A DNA stretch of 32,657 nt, from the NCBI GenBank assembly GCA_902762905.1, contig CACWQE010000030.1, positions 1 through 32,657 of the forward strand. The letters are read 5' to 3'. This stretch comes from an uncultured Lachnospiraceae bacterium (GTDB lineage Bacteria > Bacillota > Clostridia > Lachnospirales > Lachnospiraceae). The position numbers and the translations under genes are program-made. The notes below the pieces were generated by a model that saw only the letters and a list, made by a program, of their open reading frames with translations, was not told where the DNA came from and did no database searches. This document shows, piece by piece, positions 15,512-23,311 of the stretch (position 1 is the first letter of the stretch; each line of letters begins with the position of its first letter).

Positions 15512-15852
15512 AACGAAAGAACGGCTTCGGGGTGGCGATAAGCACGGCGTAGTATATCGGTTGCAAGGATATAACATCTATCATAAGCAGGTACCTAAGA
15601 ACCGCCGGTACTGGAATGTGCCGCATGACACTATATATGCCTTGAGAAAATGTCTTGCACCTTGCGACAGCATTAGGAACGTTAGCCGAGCAAGGTGCAG
15701 ACTTTTCGAAAGGCATTGTATAAACAGGAATGGCACATTCTTAGTATCCGCTGCGAGTGATGAGTAGCGACTACGATGATATGTTATATCCCAAACAACC
15801 GATTTGAAACTTAATGTTTCGCGCGTCCGTCCTAACTTACGCTGTGCAAGGG
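15512..15852 (+). repeat. Structured repeat element, copy 3 (most complete)
   Basis: This copy shows the full block order: ACGGCTTCGGGGTGGCGATA with AGCACGGC (15521-15548), AAGCAGGTAC (15585-15594), the nested hairpin (15614-15740), TTAGTATCCGCTGCG (15741-15755), and the terminal GCGCGTCCGTCC...GCTGTGCAAGGG (15821-15852). It matches copy 1 almost base for base from 15614 on, except that the AGAGCGTGCCTG part seen at 160-171 is shortened here. It ends 84 bp before the start of the FliK-like gene. Confidence 0.85.
15614..15740 (+). other. Nested long hairpin inside repeat copy 3
   Basis: Outer arms GAATGTGCC (15614-15622) and GGCACATTC (15732-15740), inner arms TGCACCTTGC (15656-15665) and GCAAGGTGCA (15690-15699), with a middle helix of ATGCCTTGAGAAAA against TTTTCGAAAGGCAT. 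Where copy 1 has A-T next to the outer arm, copy 3 has G-T, so the pairing is kept as a wobble. The apical loop is identical in both copies. Confidence 0.75.
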
Positions 15853-15935
15853 TGAGAGGTCTTCAAGAATTGGAGAAAACATCCGAAATATGTATTATGA
15901 GGCAACGAGACACAACGACAGAATGAGGTGATGGC

Positions 15936-18900
15936 ATGAATTATCAGATTAATGGGAATAACCGGGGGCAGGCAGCATATAGCAGCACAGGTGTGAATGG
16001 CATGACGGCCGGCAGTACTGGAATGAATAATAAGGGACAGAGCATATTTGGAAATAATCAGGTAGGGGATCTTTTAGCATGCAAGTTAGTGAAAGGTGGG
16101 GAGAATCCGGTACTTGACTTGAATGGAATCCAACTGCAGACAAAGGCAACAGAGGAACTGACAAATGCACAACCGGGAGATACCATTTATTTGAAGATAC
16201 AACAGGCAGATGCATCGAGGGTATCGTTGAAAGTTGTGGGAGTGCAGCAACAGGGGCAGAATGCGAATCTTACGGCCGCGACAAGTGCACAGGTTATGCA
16301 GAATAATGAACAGATATCGGATATGATAAAAGATAATTTAGATGGTGCACTGGATGAGGAGAAAGCAAAAGAGAATCAGAAGGAGATTCTTAGAAGTCTG
16401 ACGACAGATGAGATTGCCAAGCTGCGTATGATGCAGATTGATGTGAGTAATGCAACGTTGTCTGATCTGATGGGAATGGTGATTACGATTCGTTCCGGAG
16501 ATCATCAGGATGAGGTAAATGAACAGATTGGTGATATTGTGAAAGAGACGATCGGTAAACTGCGGAATACCATGCTCGGATCGGAACCTTATGAGGGTAT
16601 GCAGACGACTACGGAAAATATTCCTGAGAGCGGGGAACTGAATGGAACAATGTCGGATGACAAAATTGCACCGGATGGGGGAAGGGCAGGAGATCTGCAG
16701 ACCAATGTGACGCCGGATACAGGAACGTACCGGCCGGGAACAAGCCGCCTGAATAGCGAGGGATATGTGGTAAATGTGCCATACACGGAGACGCTTTCGG
16801 CTGCGCAGAATCCGGTGAAGGAAGACCGGACAGGCGGGCAGGAAGAGAAGATTCATATCAGTGATGAACAGATGATCTATATGATTCAGAATGATATGGA
16901 TTTTACAATTGGTAATATAGAACTTTCGCATAATAGTGTCAATGCAGATAGTCCGGCAAAGGAGCAGCCGTTGGATCAACAGGTGTGGAATGACATTTAT
17001 TCGCAGGTGACTTCTATTATTGAGGCGGCAGGGATGTCTGTGACGGAACAGAGTCTTTCGGGTGCCAAATTCATGTTACAGCATGAATTGCCGGTGAAGG
17101 TAGATTCCCTGCGTATGTATATGTCTGTACAGGCGTTGAATCAGAGAGGGTTGCAGGACGGACAGTTAGAGGCCAATATTGAAGAACAGATTGCAATTGG
17201 TAATCCACCGGAACAGGCGAGAGTGAGTGGAAGTACATTACGAGAGAGAGCGGATCAGTTAGTTGAGAAAGTGCAGGCGATCACAACATTTGCTGTGGAT
17301 GCTGCTGCGTCACAGGGAAAGCCTCTTACCATTTCTTATCTGTACAACAGTACTATGCGCAATATGAATGCGAGAACAACCAGACGACCAATTAATACTG
17401 GTGCAGAAGGTGCCAGCCTTTCCCTAAGTGGAGAGAGTACGAATGCGGCAAATGCGATGTTTTCGAATCATCCTGCGGCAATTACGGCAAGACGGCAGTT
17501 GGAGGAGATTCGGCTGGCTATGACGATGGAGGCTGCGACCCGGCTGGTACGTCGGGACATCAATATAGATGCCAAGCCTCTTTCTCAGGTGGTAGATGCC
17601 TTGAAGAGCCAGGAATCCGAGTATTACGATACGGTGGTGTCGGCACAGGATCTGCATGACATTCCAGAGGGTGTGGATCTGTTAAAGGAGACGTTGAAAG
17701 AGACCGATGGTCTGAAGAATCTGCCAGCATATGCATTAGGAGAGATGGTGCGTCAGCCATCTATTACAGTGGGCGGATTGTATGATACAGCAAGTCATAT
17801 GAAGGCAACCTTGATGGGTAAAGCCTATGAGACAATGATGACGAAACCAAGAGCAGATATGGGAGACTCGATCACGGAAGCATTTCAGAATGTGGATGCG
17901 ATTCTTGAAGATCTGGACTACGATAGAAATGCAGCTAATCAGAGGGCTGTTCGCATATTAGCATACAATCAGATGGAGATTACGCCGGAGAATATTACGA
18001 GTGTGAAAGGAGCGGATGCGAAAGTCCAGCAGATGTTTGAGACACTCACACCGCAGATAGTGCTCAATCTGATCCGGGAGAATAAGAATCCGCTTAATAT
18101 GACGATAGACGGGTTAAATGAGGAGATCATGCAGCAGAGAGAGGTGCGTGGAATTACAGATGAGCAGCGTTTCTCTGAATTCTTATATCAGTTAGATCAG
18201 ACAGATGCAATCACACCGGAGGAACGTACAAGCTTTATTGGTATTTACCGGTTACTCGACAAGGTGGAGAAGTCGCATGGTAAGGATATCGGCGCCGTGG
18301 TGCGTAATGGGCAGGAAGTGACACTTCACAATCTGTTTACAGCAGATAAGAGCCGTAAAGCATGCGGAATAGATGTGGCAATCGATGAAACCTTTGGCGA
18401 GCGTGTGGATGTTGCAGTGGATGACCAGAGCATTCTAGAACAGGTGGAGACAGCCTATAACCAGACGCTTTCTGGCAGCATTTTACGGCATATACGTCCA
18501 CAGATCCTGCAGAGTTTAGAGCAGATTGATTACCAGAATATGAATTTAGAAGAGTTGGATTCCTTTATTAAGGCGACAGAGACATCGCAGATGGAGGAGG
18601 GAATATCAGAGGAGCTCTCAAGAGTTCTTGCTGAGGCATTGTCATATGAAGATGATGTGGCTATGATGCTGGAGGCAAATGATATGCCGGCTACAGTGAC
18701 CAATATATTAGCAGCACAACAGGTTATGTATGGTAAAAATGGTGTGTTCGGTATGATAAGTGATATGAAACAGGGGTTGTCCGAGCGTGCAGCAGAGCAG
18801 GTGACAGAGGCTGAGAGCCAGATATTAGAACATCTGGAAGGAAAGCAGGACGTATTGTATGGTTTGGAGAATGTCCGTGCCAGATTATCAGAGCAGATTC

Positions 18901-19397
18901 ATAATAAGGAGACAGATGGAACGATCACTTCAAAAGATATCCAGGCACTTAAGTTCCTGAATGCCGGAATGCCGATTGCAATGCGTGCGGTGGAGCAGGA
19001 TGTATTTCAGGTGCCACTTGTGGTTGATGGAGATGTCAGTATCATGAAAGTATCCCTTCTGCGGGATGGGGAACATGCCGGCGAGATTACGGCAACAATG
19101 GATACGGAGGCTTATGGTAAGCTGGAGGCATTTATTCATACGGAAAATGATCAGTTAGAAGGATACATTTCGGTAGACGACGAGGCTGGTCAGAAAAAAC
19201 TGGAATCCAATGAATTAACATTTCGCTCTGTGTTTGCGAAGATTGGAATGGAGGTTCGGGATCTGCGGTTAGACGGCACGAAACCGGTGCAATATGGTGG
19301 TACGGGAGAACAAGAAGTGACAACAAGTCAGCTATATAAGGTGGCAAAGCAATTGATGACAGCTATTAAGTTGACCGGTATAACGGCCGATAAGTAG
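15936..19397 (+). CDS. Large motility-associated protein with FliK-like C-terminus (DUF6240-like)
   Basis: This 1153-residue protein has no signal peptide or membrane segment. The first ~60 residues are Gly/Asn/Ser-rich and disordered. A small beta region follows (LLACKLVKGGENPVLDLNGI to VSLKVVGVQQQG), then a variable linker, then long helical repeats from about 330 to 1020. The last ~110 residues, with VPLVVDGDVSIMKVSLL, YGKLEAFIHTENDQLEGYIS and FRSVFAKIGMEVRDLRLD, resemble the C-terminal domain of flagellar hook-length control protein FliK. I recall such proteins as DUF6240 in Lachnospiraceae. It lies directly before flagellin. AGGTG precedes ATG 15936. A role in hook or rod length control or in export is inferred. 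It is two to three times longer than usual FliK. Confidence 0.75.
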   Translation: MNYQINGNNRGQAAYSSTGVNGMTAGSTGMNNKGQSIFGNNQVGDLLACKLVKGGENPVLDLNGIQLQTKATEELTNAQPGDTIYLKIQQADASRVSLKVVGVQQQGQNANLTAATSAQVMQNNEQISDMIKDNLDGALDEEKAKENQKEILRSLTTDEIAKLRMMQIDVSNATLSDLMGMVITIRSGDHQDEVNEQIGDIVKETIGKLRNTMLGSEPYEGMQTTTENIPESGELNGTMSDDKIAPDGGRAGDLQTNVTPDTGTYRPGTSRLNSEGYVVNVPYTETLSAAQNPVKEDRTGGQEEKIHISDEQMIYMIQNDMDFTIGNIELSHNSVNADSPAKEQPLDQQVWNDIYSQVTSIIEAAGMSVTEQSLSGAKFMLQHELPVKVDSLRMYMSVQALNQRGLQDGQLEANIEEQIAIGNPPEQARVSGSTLRERADQLVEKVQAITTFAVDAAASQGKPLTISYLYNSTMRNMNARTTRRPINTGAEGASLSLSGESTNAANAMFSNHPAAITARRQLEEIRLAMTMEAATRLVRRDINIDAKPLSQVVDALKSQESEYYDTVVSAQDLHDIPEGVDLLKETLKETDGLKNLPAYALGEMVRQPSITVGGLYDTASHMKATLMGKAYETMMTKPRADMGDSITEAFQNVDAILEDLDYDRNAANQRAVRILAYNQMEITPENITSVKGADAKVQQMFETLTPQIVLNLIRENKNPLNMTIDGLNEEIMQQREVRGITDEQRFSEFLYQLDQTDAITPEERTSFIGIYRLLDKVEKSHGKDIGAVVRNGQEVTLHNLFTADKSRKACGIDVAIDETFGERVDVAVDDQSILEQVETAYNQTLSGSILRHIRPQILQSLEQIDYQNMNLEELDSFIKATETSQMEEGISEELSRVLAEALSYEDDVAMMLEANDMPATVTNILAAQQVMYGKNGVFGMISDMKQGLSERAAEQVTEAESQILEHLEGKQDVLYGLENVRARLSEQIHNKETDGTITSKDIQALKFLNAGMPIAMRAVEQDVFQVPLVVDGDVSIMKVSLLRDGEHAGEITATMDTEAYGKLEAFIHTENDQLEGYISVDDEAGQKKLESNELTFRSVFAKIGMEVRDLRLDGTKPVQYGGTGEQEVTTSQLYKVAKQLMTAIKLTGITADK
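19367..19393 (+). promoter_or_regulatory. Sigma-28 (SigD/FliA) promoter of flagellin
   Basis: TAAG (19367-19370), 15 bp, GCCGATAA (19386-19393). The -10 is a perfect sigma-28 match and the -35 differs from TAAA by one base. It overlaps the last codons of the upstream gene and gives a flagellin leader of about 87 nt. Confidence 0.85.
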
Positions 19398-19486
19398 AGT
19401 AGAGGATAAGGAGATCCGAATAAGGAAGACGGCTGGTGCGAAAAGGGATGTTTGAACCGCTGCAATATAGAGAATGAGGTGACTAT

Positions 19487-20881
19487 ATGAGATTGAATCA
19501 TAACGCACTGGCGTATACAGCGAATAATAATCTGAATGCGATTAATAATAACCTGACAAAGTCTATGCAGAGACTTTCTTCCGGATATAAGATTAATAAG
19601 TCTTCGGATGATCCGGCGGCGAAAGCAATTTCACAGAGAATGGAAGCACAGATTCGTGGTCTTACCAAAGCGGTGGATAATTCAAATGATGGTATTTCGC
19701 TGATCCAGACAGCAGAAGGTGCTTTGGATGAAGTGCATTCGATTCTTGCACGTATTCGCGAACTTGCGGTCCGTGGGGCAAATGAAGTCTATGCCGAAGA
19801 AGACAAAGATGCAATGCAGGATGAGATCAAGCAGTTGCAGGATGAACTGGATCGTATTTCAGAAACAACAGAATTTAACGGCCGTAAGCTGTTGAATGGT
19901 GAACTGAATAAGAAGGGTTATGTGGATACCGATGGACTTTCCATTGTTGAGATTGGTGGAGATATTGAGCCGGGTGATTATGGACTTACCATAACCCGGA
20001 CAGGAACACAGGCACAGACAAGTATTACACCATTGGCTGCCGGAGCTACGATTACGAAGGATCAGGCAGGTACGTTATTGATCAATAATTTTGAGATTGA
20101 GATTCAGGAAGGTATGAATGCAGATGAAGTGAATGAGAAGATTCGTAATGCGGCATCCAAGATTGGAATTGATTATAATGCACAGACTGGAGAATTGACC
20201 AGCCAACAGTATGGAAAGAGCCAGTCTATCACGGTTGAGACAAGTAAGGATGAACTGAAAGCGTTGCTTGGAGCAGGAAAGCCAACGGTATATGGCACAG
20301 ATGCCAAAGCAGAGTTCCAGACAGAGAATGGCAAACGGGTTGGATTTGCAGATACAGCAACAATCGATACCGAGGGTAACCGGATTACTGTAACGGATAA
20401 GAACGGATTTAAGATGGTATATGATGCAGAGCTTGACAGTCAGACGGGTGGTGTTGGTGATGCCACGGTTACTGTTTTGTCAGCAGGACCAATGGTGCTA
20501 CAGATTGGTAACAATGAAGGACAGACACTTAATATTAATATCAACAAGACAACAGCGGAATCGCTAGAGATTGATCATATTAATGTGTATACGAGTGCAT
20601 ATGCACAGGAAGCGATTGAGAGAGTAGATAATGCAGTTGCTAAGATATCCGGAATCCGCTCTGCGTTAGGTGCTTATCAGAACCGGTTAGATCATACCGT
20701 GAATAACTTAGAGACTGCGGATGAGAATCTGACCAGTGCGGTATCGAGAATTCGTGACACAGATATGGCGGAAGAGATTACGGAATATACACAGCAGAAT
20801 GTATTGAGCCAGAGTGCATTGCAGATGTTAGTAAAGTCTAATGCACGACCAGAAGGACTTCTTCAATTATTCCAGAGATAA
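19487..20881 (+). CDS. fliC: Flagellin
   Basis: Flagellin is the subunit of the flagellar filament. The 464-residue protein has conserved N-terminal D0/D1 helices (MRLNHNALAYTANNNLNAIN, LSSGYKINKSSDDPAAKAIS, ARIRELAVRGANE, DRISETTEFNGRKLL), a variable outer domain (about 165-350), and the C-terminal helices (TADENLTSAVSRIRDTDMAEE to the end). The RIRELAV segment is the region recognised by TLR5 in known stimulatory flagellins. The C-terminus ends LLQLFQR, slightly unusual beside the common LLQ ending. There is no signal peptide, as expected for type III export. GAGGTG precedes the ATG. Several flagellin genes are common in such genomes, so the numbering is left open; hag is the Bacillus name. 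Confidence 0.96.
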   Translation: MRLNHNALAYTANNNLNAINNNLTKSMQRLSSGYKINKSSDDPAAKAISQRMEAQIRGLTKAVDNSNDGISLIQTAEGALDEVHSILARIRELAVRGANEVYAEEDKDAMQDEIKQLQDELDRISETTEFNGRKLLNGELNKKGYVDTDGLSIVEIGGDIEPGDYGLTITRTGTQAQTSITPLAAGATITKDQAGTLLINNFEIEIQEGMNADEVNEKIRNAASKIGIDYNAQTGELTSQQYGKSQSITVETSKDELKALLGAGKPTVYGTDAKAEFQTENGKRVGFADTATIDTEGNRITVTDKNGFKMVYDAELDSQTGGVGDATVTVLSAGPMVLQIGNNEGQTLNININKTTAESLEIDHINVYTSAYAQEAIERVDNAVAKISGIRSALGAYQNRLDHTVNNLETADENLTSAVSRIRDTDMAEEITEYTQQNVLSQSALQMLVKSNARPEGLLQLFQR

Positions 20882-20894
20882 ACTGTGTGTAATC

Positions 20895-20942
20895 AAAAGG
20901 GTTGCATGGAAATATTATATATTTCCATGCAACCCTTTTTTT
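20895..20942. terminator. Bidirectional terminator between flagellin and the FliD-like gene
   Basis: A perfect 20-bp stem, starting AAAAGGGTTGCATGG (from 20895) and closing with the complementary CCATGCAACCCTTTT (to 20937), around a 4-5 nt loop, with T and A runs outside. It serves both convergent genes. Confidence 0.95.
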
Positions 20943-20979
20943 ACTTTATAGGAAAGTTCGTCCCCGGTTCTATCATGTG

Positions 20980-22242
20980 TCAGGCGTAATCGTTGAAGAG
21001 AAGACCTGAATATTTGGACGGAAGGTAGGGATTCGGGTAATTATTTGTTGTGTTCGGATAGGTGACAACGACCTTGTCGATATAATCGAGCGGATTCAGG
21101 ATCATCTTTTCGGTTACACGGTGGATGTCTGAGCGGAAGTCCGACAGATCCTGATCGAACAGTTCTTTTACCTGCAAGGGATCGGTCTCTTCTGAGCGTG
21201 TCAGATATCCGTCAGTATCTGTCTGTATACCGGCATTGGTAAGAGCATCCTGATGGCGGCGTGTAATGCCGGTGATATCATGAAAGAGCCGACTGGCACC
21301 TTTTTGCTGAAAACCGTTCCGTGCTATGTCGATCAGATCGTTATAAGATGCTAAAAAGTTGTCGAGCTTATCCGCAATCTTATCCTCGTCCGGTGCAAGA
21401 TATACTGTTACGGGTTCATCGGAAGCAGCCAGAAGATCGATGTCTAAGGAGTGATTTAGGGAAATCCGGTTGCTGACAGATGTATGCTTTACATCGTTAA
21501 TGTAGAATTGTGCGTTCGATGGCATGGTATCAATTTGATCTAGTCCGAGAGCATTCGTCATATCATTATCAATGTAAGTCTCGTCAAAATGAAATTGCAA
21601 ATCATCATCTTCTGGAAGACCGATTGCATCGGAACGTAATACGAGTGCACTGGTTCCGTCTATACGGTTGTTACGGATGGATGCGTGGATTCCAATGTGA
21701 TTGCTGTTAATGGAATCGGCGAGATTGCGTTGAATCTGCTGATTCATATCGGTTGCGTTGATCTTCAGGTTAAAGGTATATTGATTCTGTCCAACGGCAA
21801 TTCCTAAGGAATAGTTGCCAGGAGCAAAGGAAGATTCGCCGCTTGGCAGATAATGTCCTACATTAACCTGGCCGGTTGCAAGCTGATTCACCTCGATGGA
21901 CAGCTTATCCGGTAAGTCGTCGGAAACCTGATTGTGTAAACCGGCATATAATATGCTTTCATTCGAAGACACGGCTTTCATCTCGTTACGGGTATCTTCA
22001 CCACCACTTAAGGATTCGCTGTCATTTTCCAAGGACATGGCAGCCTCTTTGATGCCGATCGCATATGTCTGAACCACATTCGAGAAGGTAAACTTGTAAA
22101 ACGGAGAATGCTGGTTCTGTTTCACGATGTTCTGATATATACTTTTCAGTTCGTCTTTCTTATGAGAGTTGGAACGGAAATTCTCTTTCGGAATTGCCAT
22201 CTGACCACTGTAATAGTGATATACATTGCTCAAATTCAACAT
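20980..22242 (-). CDS. FliD-like flagellar filament-cap or hook-associated protein
   Basis: This 420-residue protein lacks a signal peptide. The N-terminal part has SHKKDELKSIYQNIVKQN and YAIGIKEAAMSLEN. The central region holds a FliD-like beta domain with PDKLSIEVNQLATGQV and LGLDQIDTMPSNAQFYIND. The C-terminal part has DKLDNFLASYNDLIDIA and LTNAGIQTDTDGYL, which are like the FliD C-terminal helices. It is shorter than standard FliD and ends YSGLLFNDYA. I recall such FliD-like proteins near flagellin genes of Lachnospiraceae. ATG 22242 has AAGGAGG eight bases upstream; the in-frame start at 22269 lacks a site. It faces flagellin across a shared terminator. Confidence 0.8.
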   Translation of the reverse strand: MLNLSNVYHYYSGQMAIPKENFRSNSHKKDELKSIYQNIVKQNQHSPFYKFTFSNVVQTYAIGIKEAAMSLENDSESLSGGEDTRNEMKAVSSNESILYAGLHNQVSDDLPDKLSIEVNQLATGQVNVGHYLPSGESSFAPGNYSLGIAVGQNQYTFNLKINATDMNQQIQRNLADSINSNHIGIHASIRNNRIDGTSALVLRSDAIGLPEDDDLQFHFDETYIDNDMTNALGLDQIDTMPSNAQFYINDVKHTSVSNRISLNHSLDIDLLAASDEPVTVYLAPDEDKIADKLDNFLASYNDLIDIARNGFQQKGASRLFHDITGITRRHQDALTNAGIQTDTDGYLTRSEETDPLQVKELFDQDLSDFRSDIHRVTEKMILNPLDYIDKVVVTYPNTTNNYPNPYLPSKYSGLLFNDYA

Positions 22243-22385
22243 AACATTTACCTCCTTCCTTGGATTCAATGTACCTGTATAATAGAAAGCAGTAAAGCTC
22301 CAATCCGTTGGAATAACTGCCTGGTATTCGGTAACCTATGATACAAAATGTCATATTTGTATAGATAGTTTAAATATAGCATACA

Positions 22386-22413
22386 ATATCGGGAAAGTCC
22401 ACATGCTTTCTTG
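22386..22413 (-). promoter_or_regulatory. Candidate sigma-28 promoter of the FliD-like gene
   Basis: On the minus strand CAAG, 16 bp, CCCGATAT; the -10 matches the SigD consensus GCCGATAT in seven of eight positions. It would leave a leader of about 135 nt. Confidence 0.5.
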
Positions 22414-22488
22414 TAAAAATTCCCTTTCTTTTATAAGAAAAAATACGTGTTTTCCTAAAAAATATAGCAAATAATTGCAAAATGAGGC

Positions 22489-22517
22489 TTGACACACACG
22501 GTCCCGTGTGGTAAAGT
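22489..22517 (+). promoter_or_regulatory. rplJL promoter with inverted repeat in the spacer
   Basis: TTGACA (22489-22494), 17 bp, TAAAGT (22512-22517). The spacer contains CACACGG (22495-22501) and CCGTGTG (22504-22510), a perfect 7-bp inverted repeat around TC that fills nearly the whole spacer. Confidence 0.85.
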
Positions 22518-22522
22518 ATCAA

Positions 22523-22636
22523 ACGATGAACTGCCGAAGACAGTAGGTACCATTTGGTGTAAGCATAGCGCCTACCGAGGAAGAATCGTATGTTTGACGT
22601 TTCGCTCTATGTCTTTGGATATAGAGCTTTTCTTAT
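22523..22636 (+). promoter_or_regulatory. L10 (rplJ) leader with attenuator hairpin
   Basis: The ribosomal protein L10 autoregulatory leader. CTGCCGAAGACAGTAGG (22531-22547) and CCTACCGAGGAAG (22571-22583) are its hallmark blocks. ACGAT (22523-22527) pairs with ATCGT (22585-22589) and GTAGG with CCTAC. L10 bound as L10(L12)4 is known to repress its own operon through this fold. A stem GCTCTAT (22604-22610) with ATAGAGC (22621-22627) followed by TTTTCTT is a terminator-like attenuator before rplJ. Confidence 0.9.
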
Positions 22637-22701
22637 ATTTAGAAAAGCGGTTAGAGGTTCGATGTCGCGCAGTCATTAGTTTTATAAGGAGGCGCAATAC
22701 G

Positions 22702-23202
22702 ATGGCAAAGATTGAATTAAAGCAACCAATCGTTGAGGAGATCAAAGCTCAGCTTCAGGACGCAAAGTCAGCAGTAATCGTTGATTATCGTGGTCTTACT
22801 GTAGAGCAGGATACCAGACTTCGTAAGGAGTTAAGAGAAGCAGGTATCGCTTACAAAGTATACAAGAACACAATGGTTAAGTTTGCTATTGAAGGAACAG
22901 AATTTGAGTCTTTGAAAGATGATCTGGAAGGACCTAATGCAATCGCTATCTCTAAGGATGACGCTACAGCACCAGCAAGAATTCTTGCTAAGTTTGCTAA
23001 GGAAGCAGAAGCATTAGAGATCAAGAGTGGTGTAGTTGAGGGAACTTACTATGACCAGGCAGGAATTCAGGCAATTTCCAGCATCCCTTCAAGAGAAGAG
23101 TTACTTTCCAAGTTACTTGGAAGTATTCAGTCACCTATCGCAAACTTTGCAAGAGTTATCAAGCAGATTGCAGAGCAGCAGGATGGTGCAGCAGAAGCAT
23201 AA
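22702..23202 (+). CDS. rplJ: 50S ribosomal protein L10
   Basis: L10 anchors the L7/L12 stalk to 23S rRNA. The 166-residue protein shows VIVDYRGLTVEQDTRLRKEL and YKVYKNTMVKFA in the rRNA-binding domain and an Ala/Glu-rich C-terminal helix that carries the L12 dimers. AAGGAGG lies at 22685-22693 ahead of ATG 22702. An in-frame start at 22489 would lie inside the promoter and leader, so it is rejected. Confidence 0.97.
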   Translation: MAKIELKQPIVEEIKAQLQDAKSAVIVDYRGLTVEQDTRLRKELREAGIAYKVYKNTMVKFAIEGTEFESLKDDLEGPNAIAISKDDATAPARILAKFAKEAEALEIKSGVVEGTYYDQAGIQAISSIPSREELLSKLLGSIQSPIANFARVIKQIAEQQDGAAEA

Positions 23203-23244
23203 GATTTATGCGGTATGCAATGGGCTGATGATAGCCTAAGTTAC

Positions 23245-23278
23245 TGACACAGAGTGTCACACATGTAGTTTGACTACA
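23245..23278 (+). other. Twin small hairpins between rplJ and rplL
   Basis: TGACAC/GTGTCA (23245-23259) and TGTAGT/ACTACA (23264-23278) are two perfect stems with 3-nt loops and no T run. They may be an RNA processing or translation-control site that raises L12 over L10. Confidence 0.5.
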
Positions 23279-23311
23279 CTATAATAATTATTTTAAATGG
23301 AGGAATTAATA

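Noticed and set aside
15534..15541. GGCGATAA in repeat copy 3, with GAAA 15 bp upstream, as a sigma-28 promoter for the FliK-like gene
   Set aside because: The -10 also occurs in copy 2 but there without a fitting -35; at 400 bp from the gene the support is too weak.
14930..15852. CRISPR array or retron
   Set aside because: No regular short repeats with unique spacers, no cas genes, and no reverse transcriptase in or near the region.
15870..15898. TTGGAG-N17-TATTAT as a sigma-A promoter for the FliK-like gene
   Set aside because: The -35 matches in only three positions; possible, but not strong enough to list.
16338..16979. 213-aa minus-strand ORF
   Set aside because: It lies fully inside the large FliK-like gene, has a His/Cys/Arg-rich shadow composition and no ribosome site.
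22489..22701. N-terminal extension of L10
   Set aside because: The region is the promoter and L10 leader; L10 homologs start at MAKIELKQP and AAGGAGG sits before ATG 22702.
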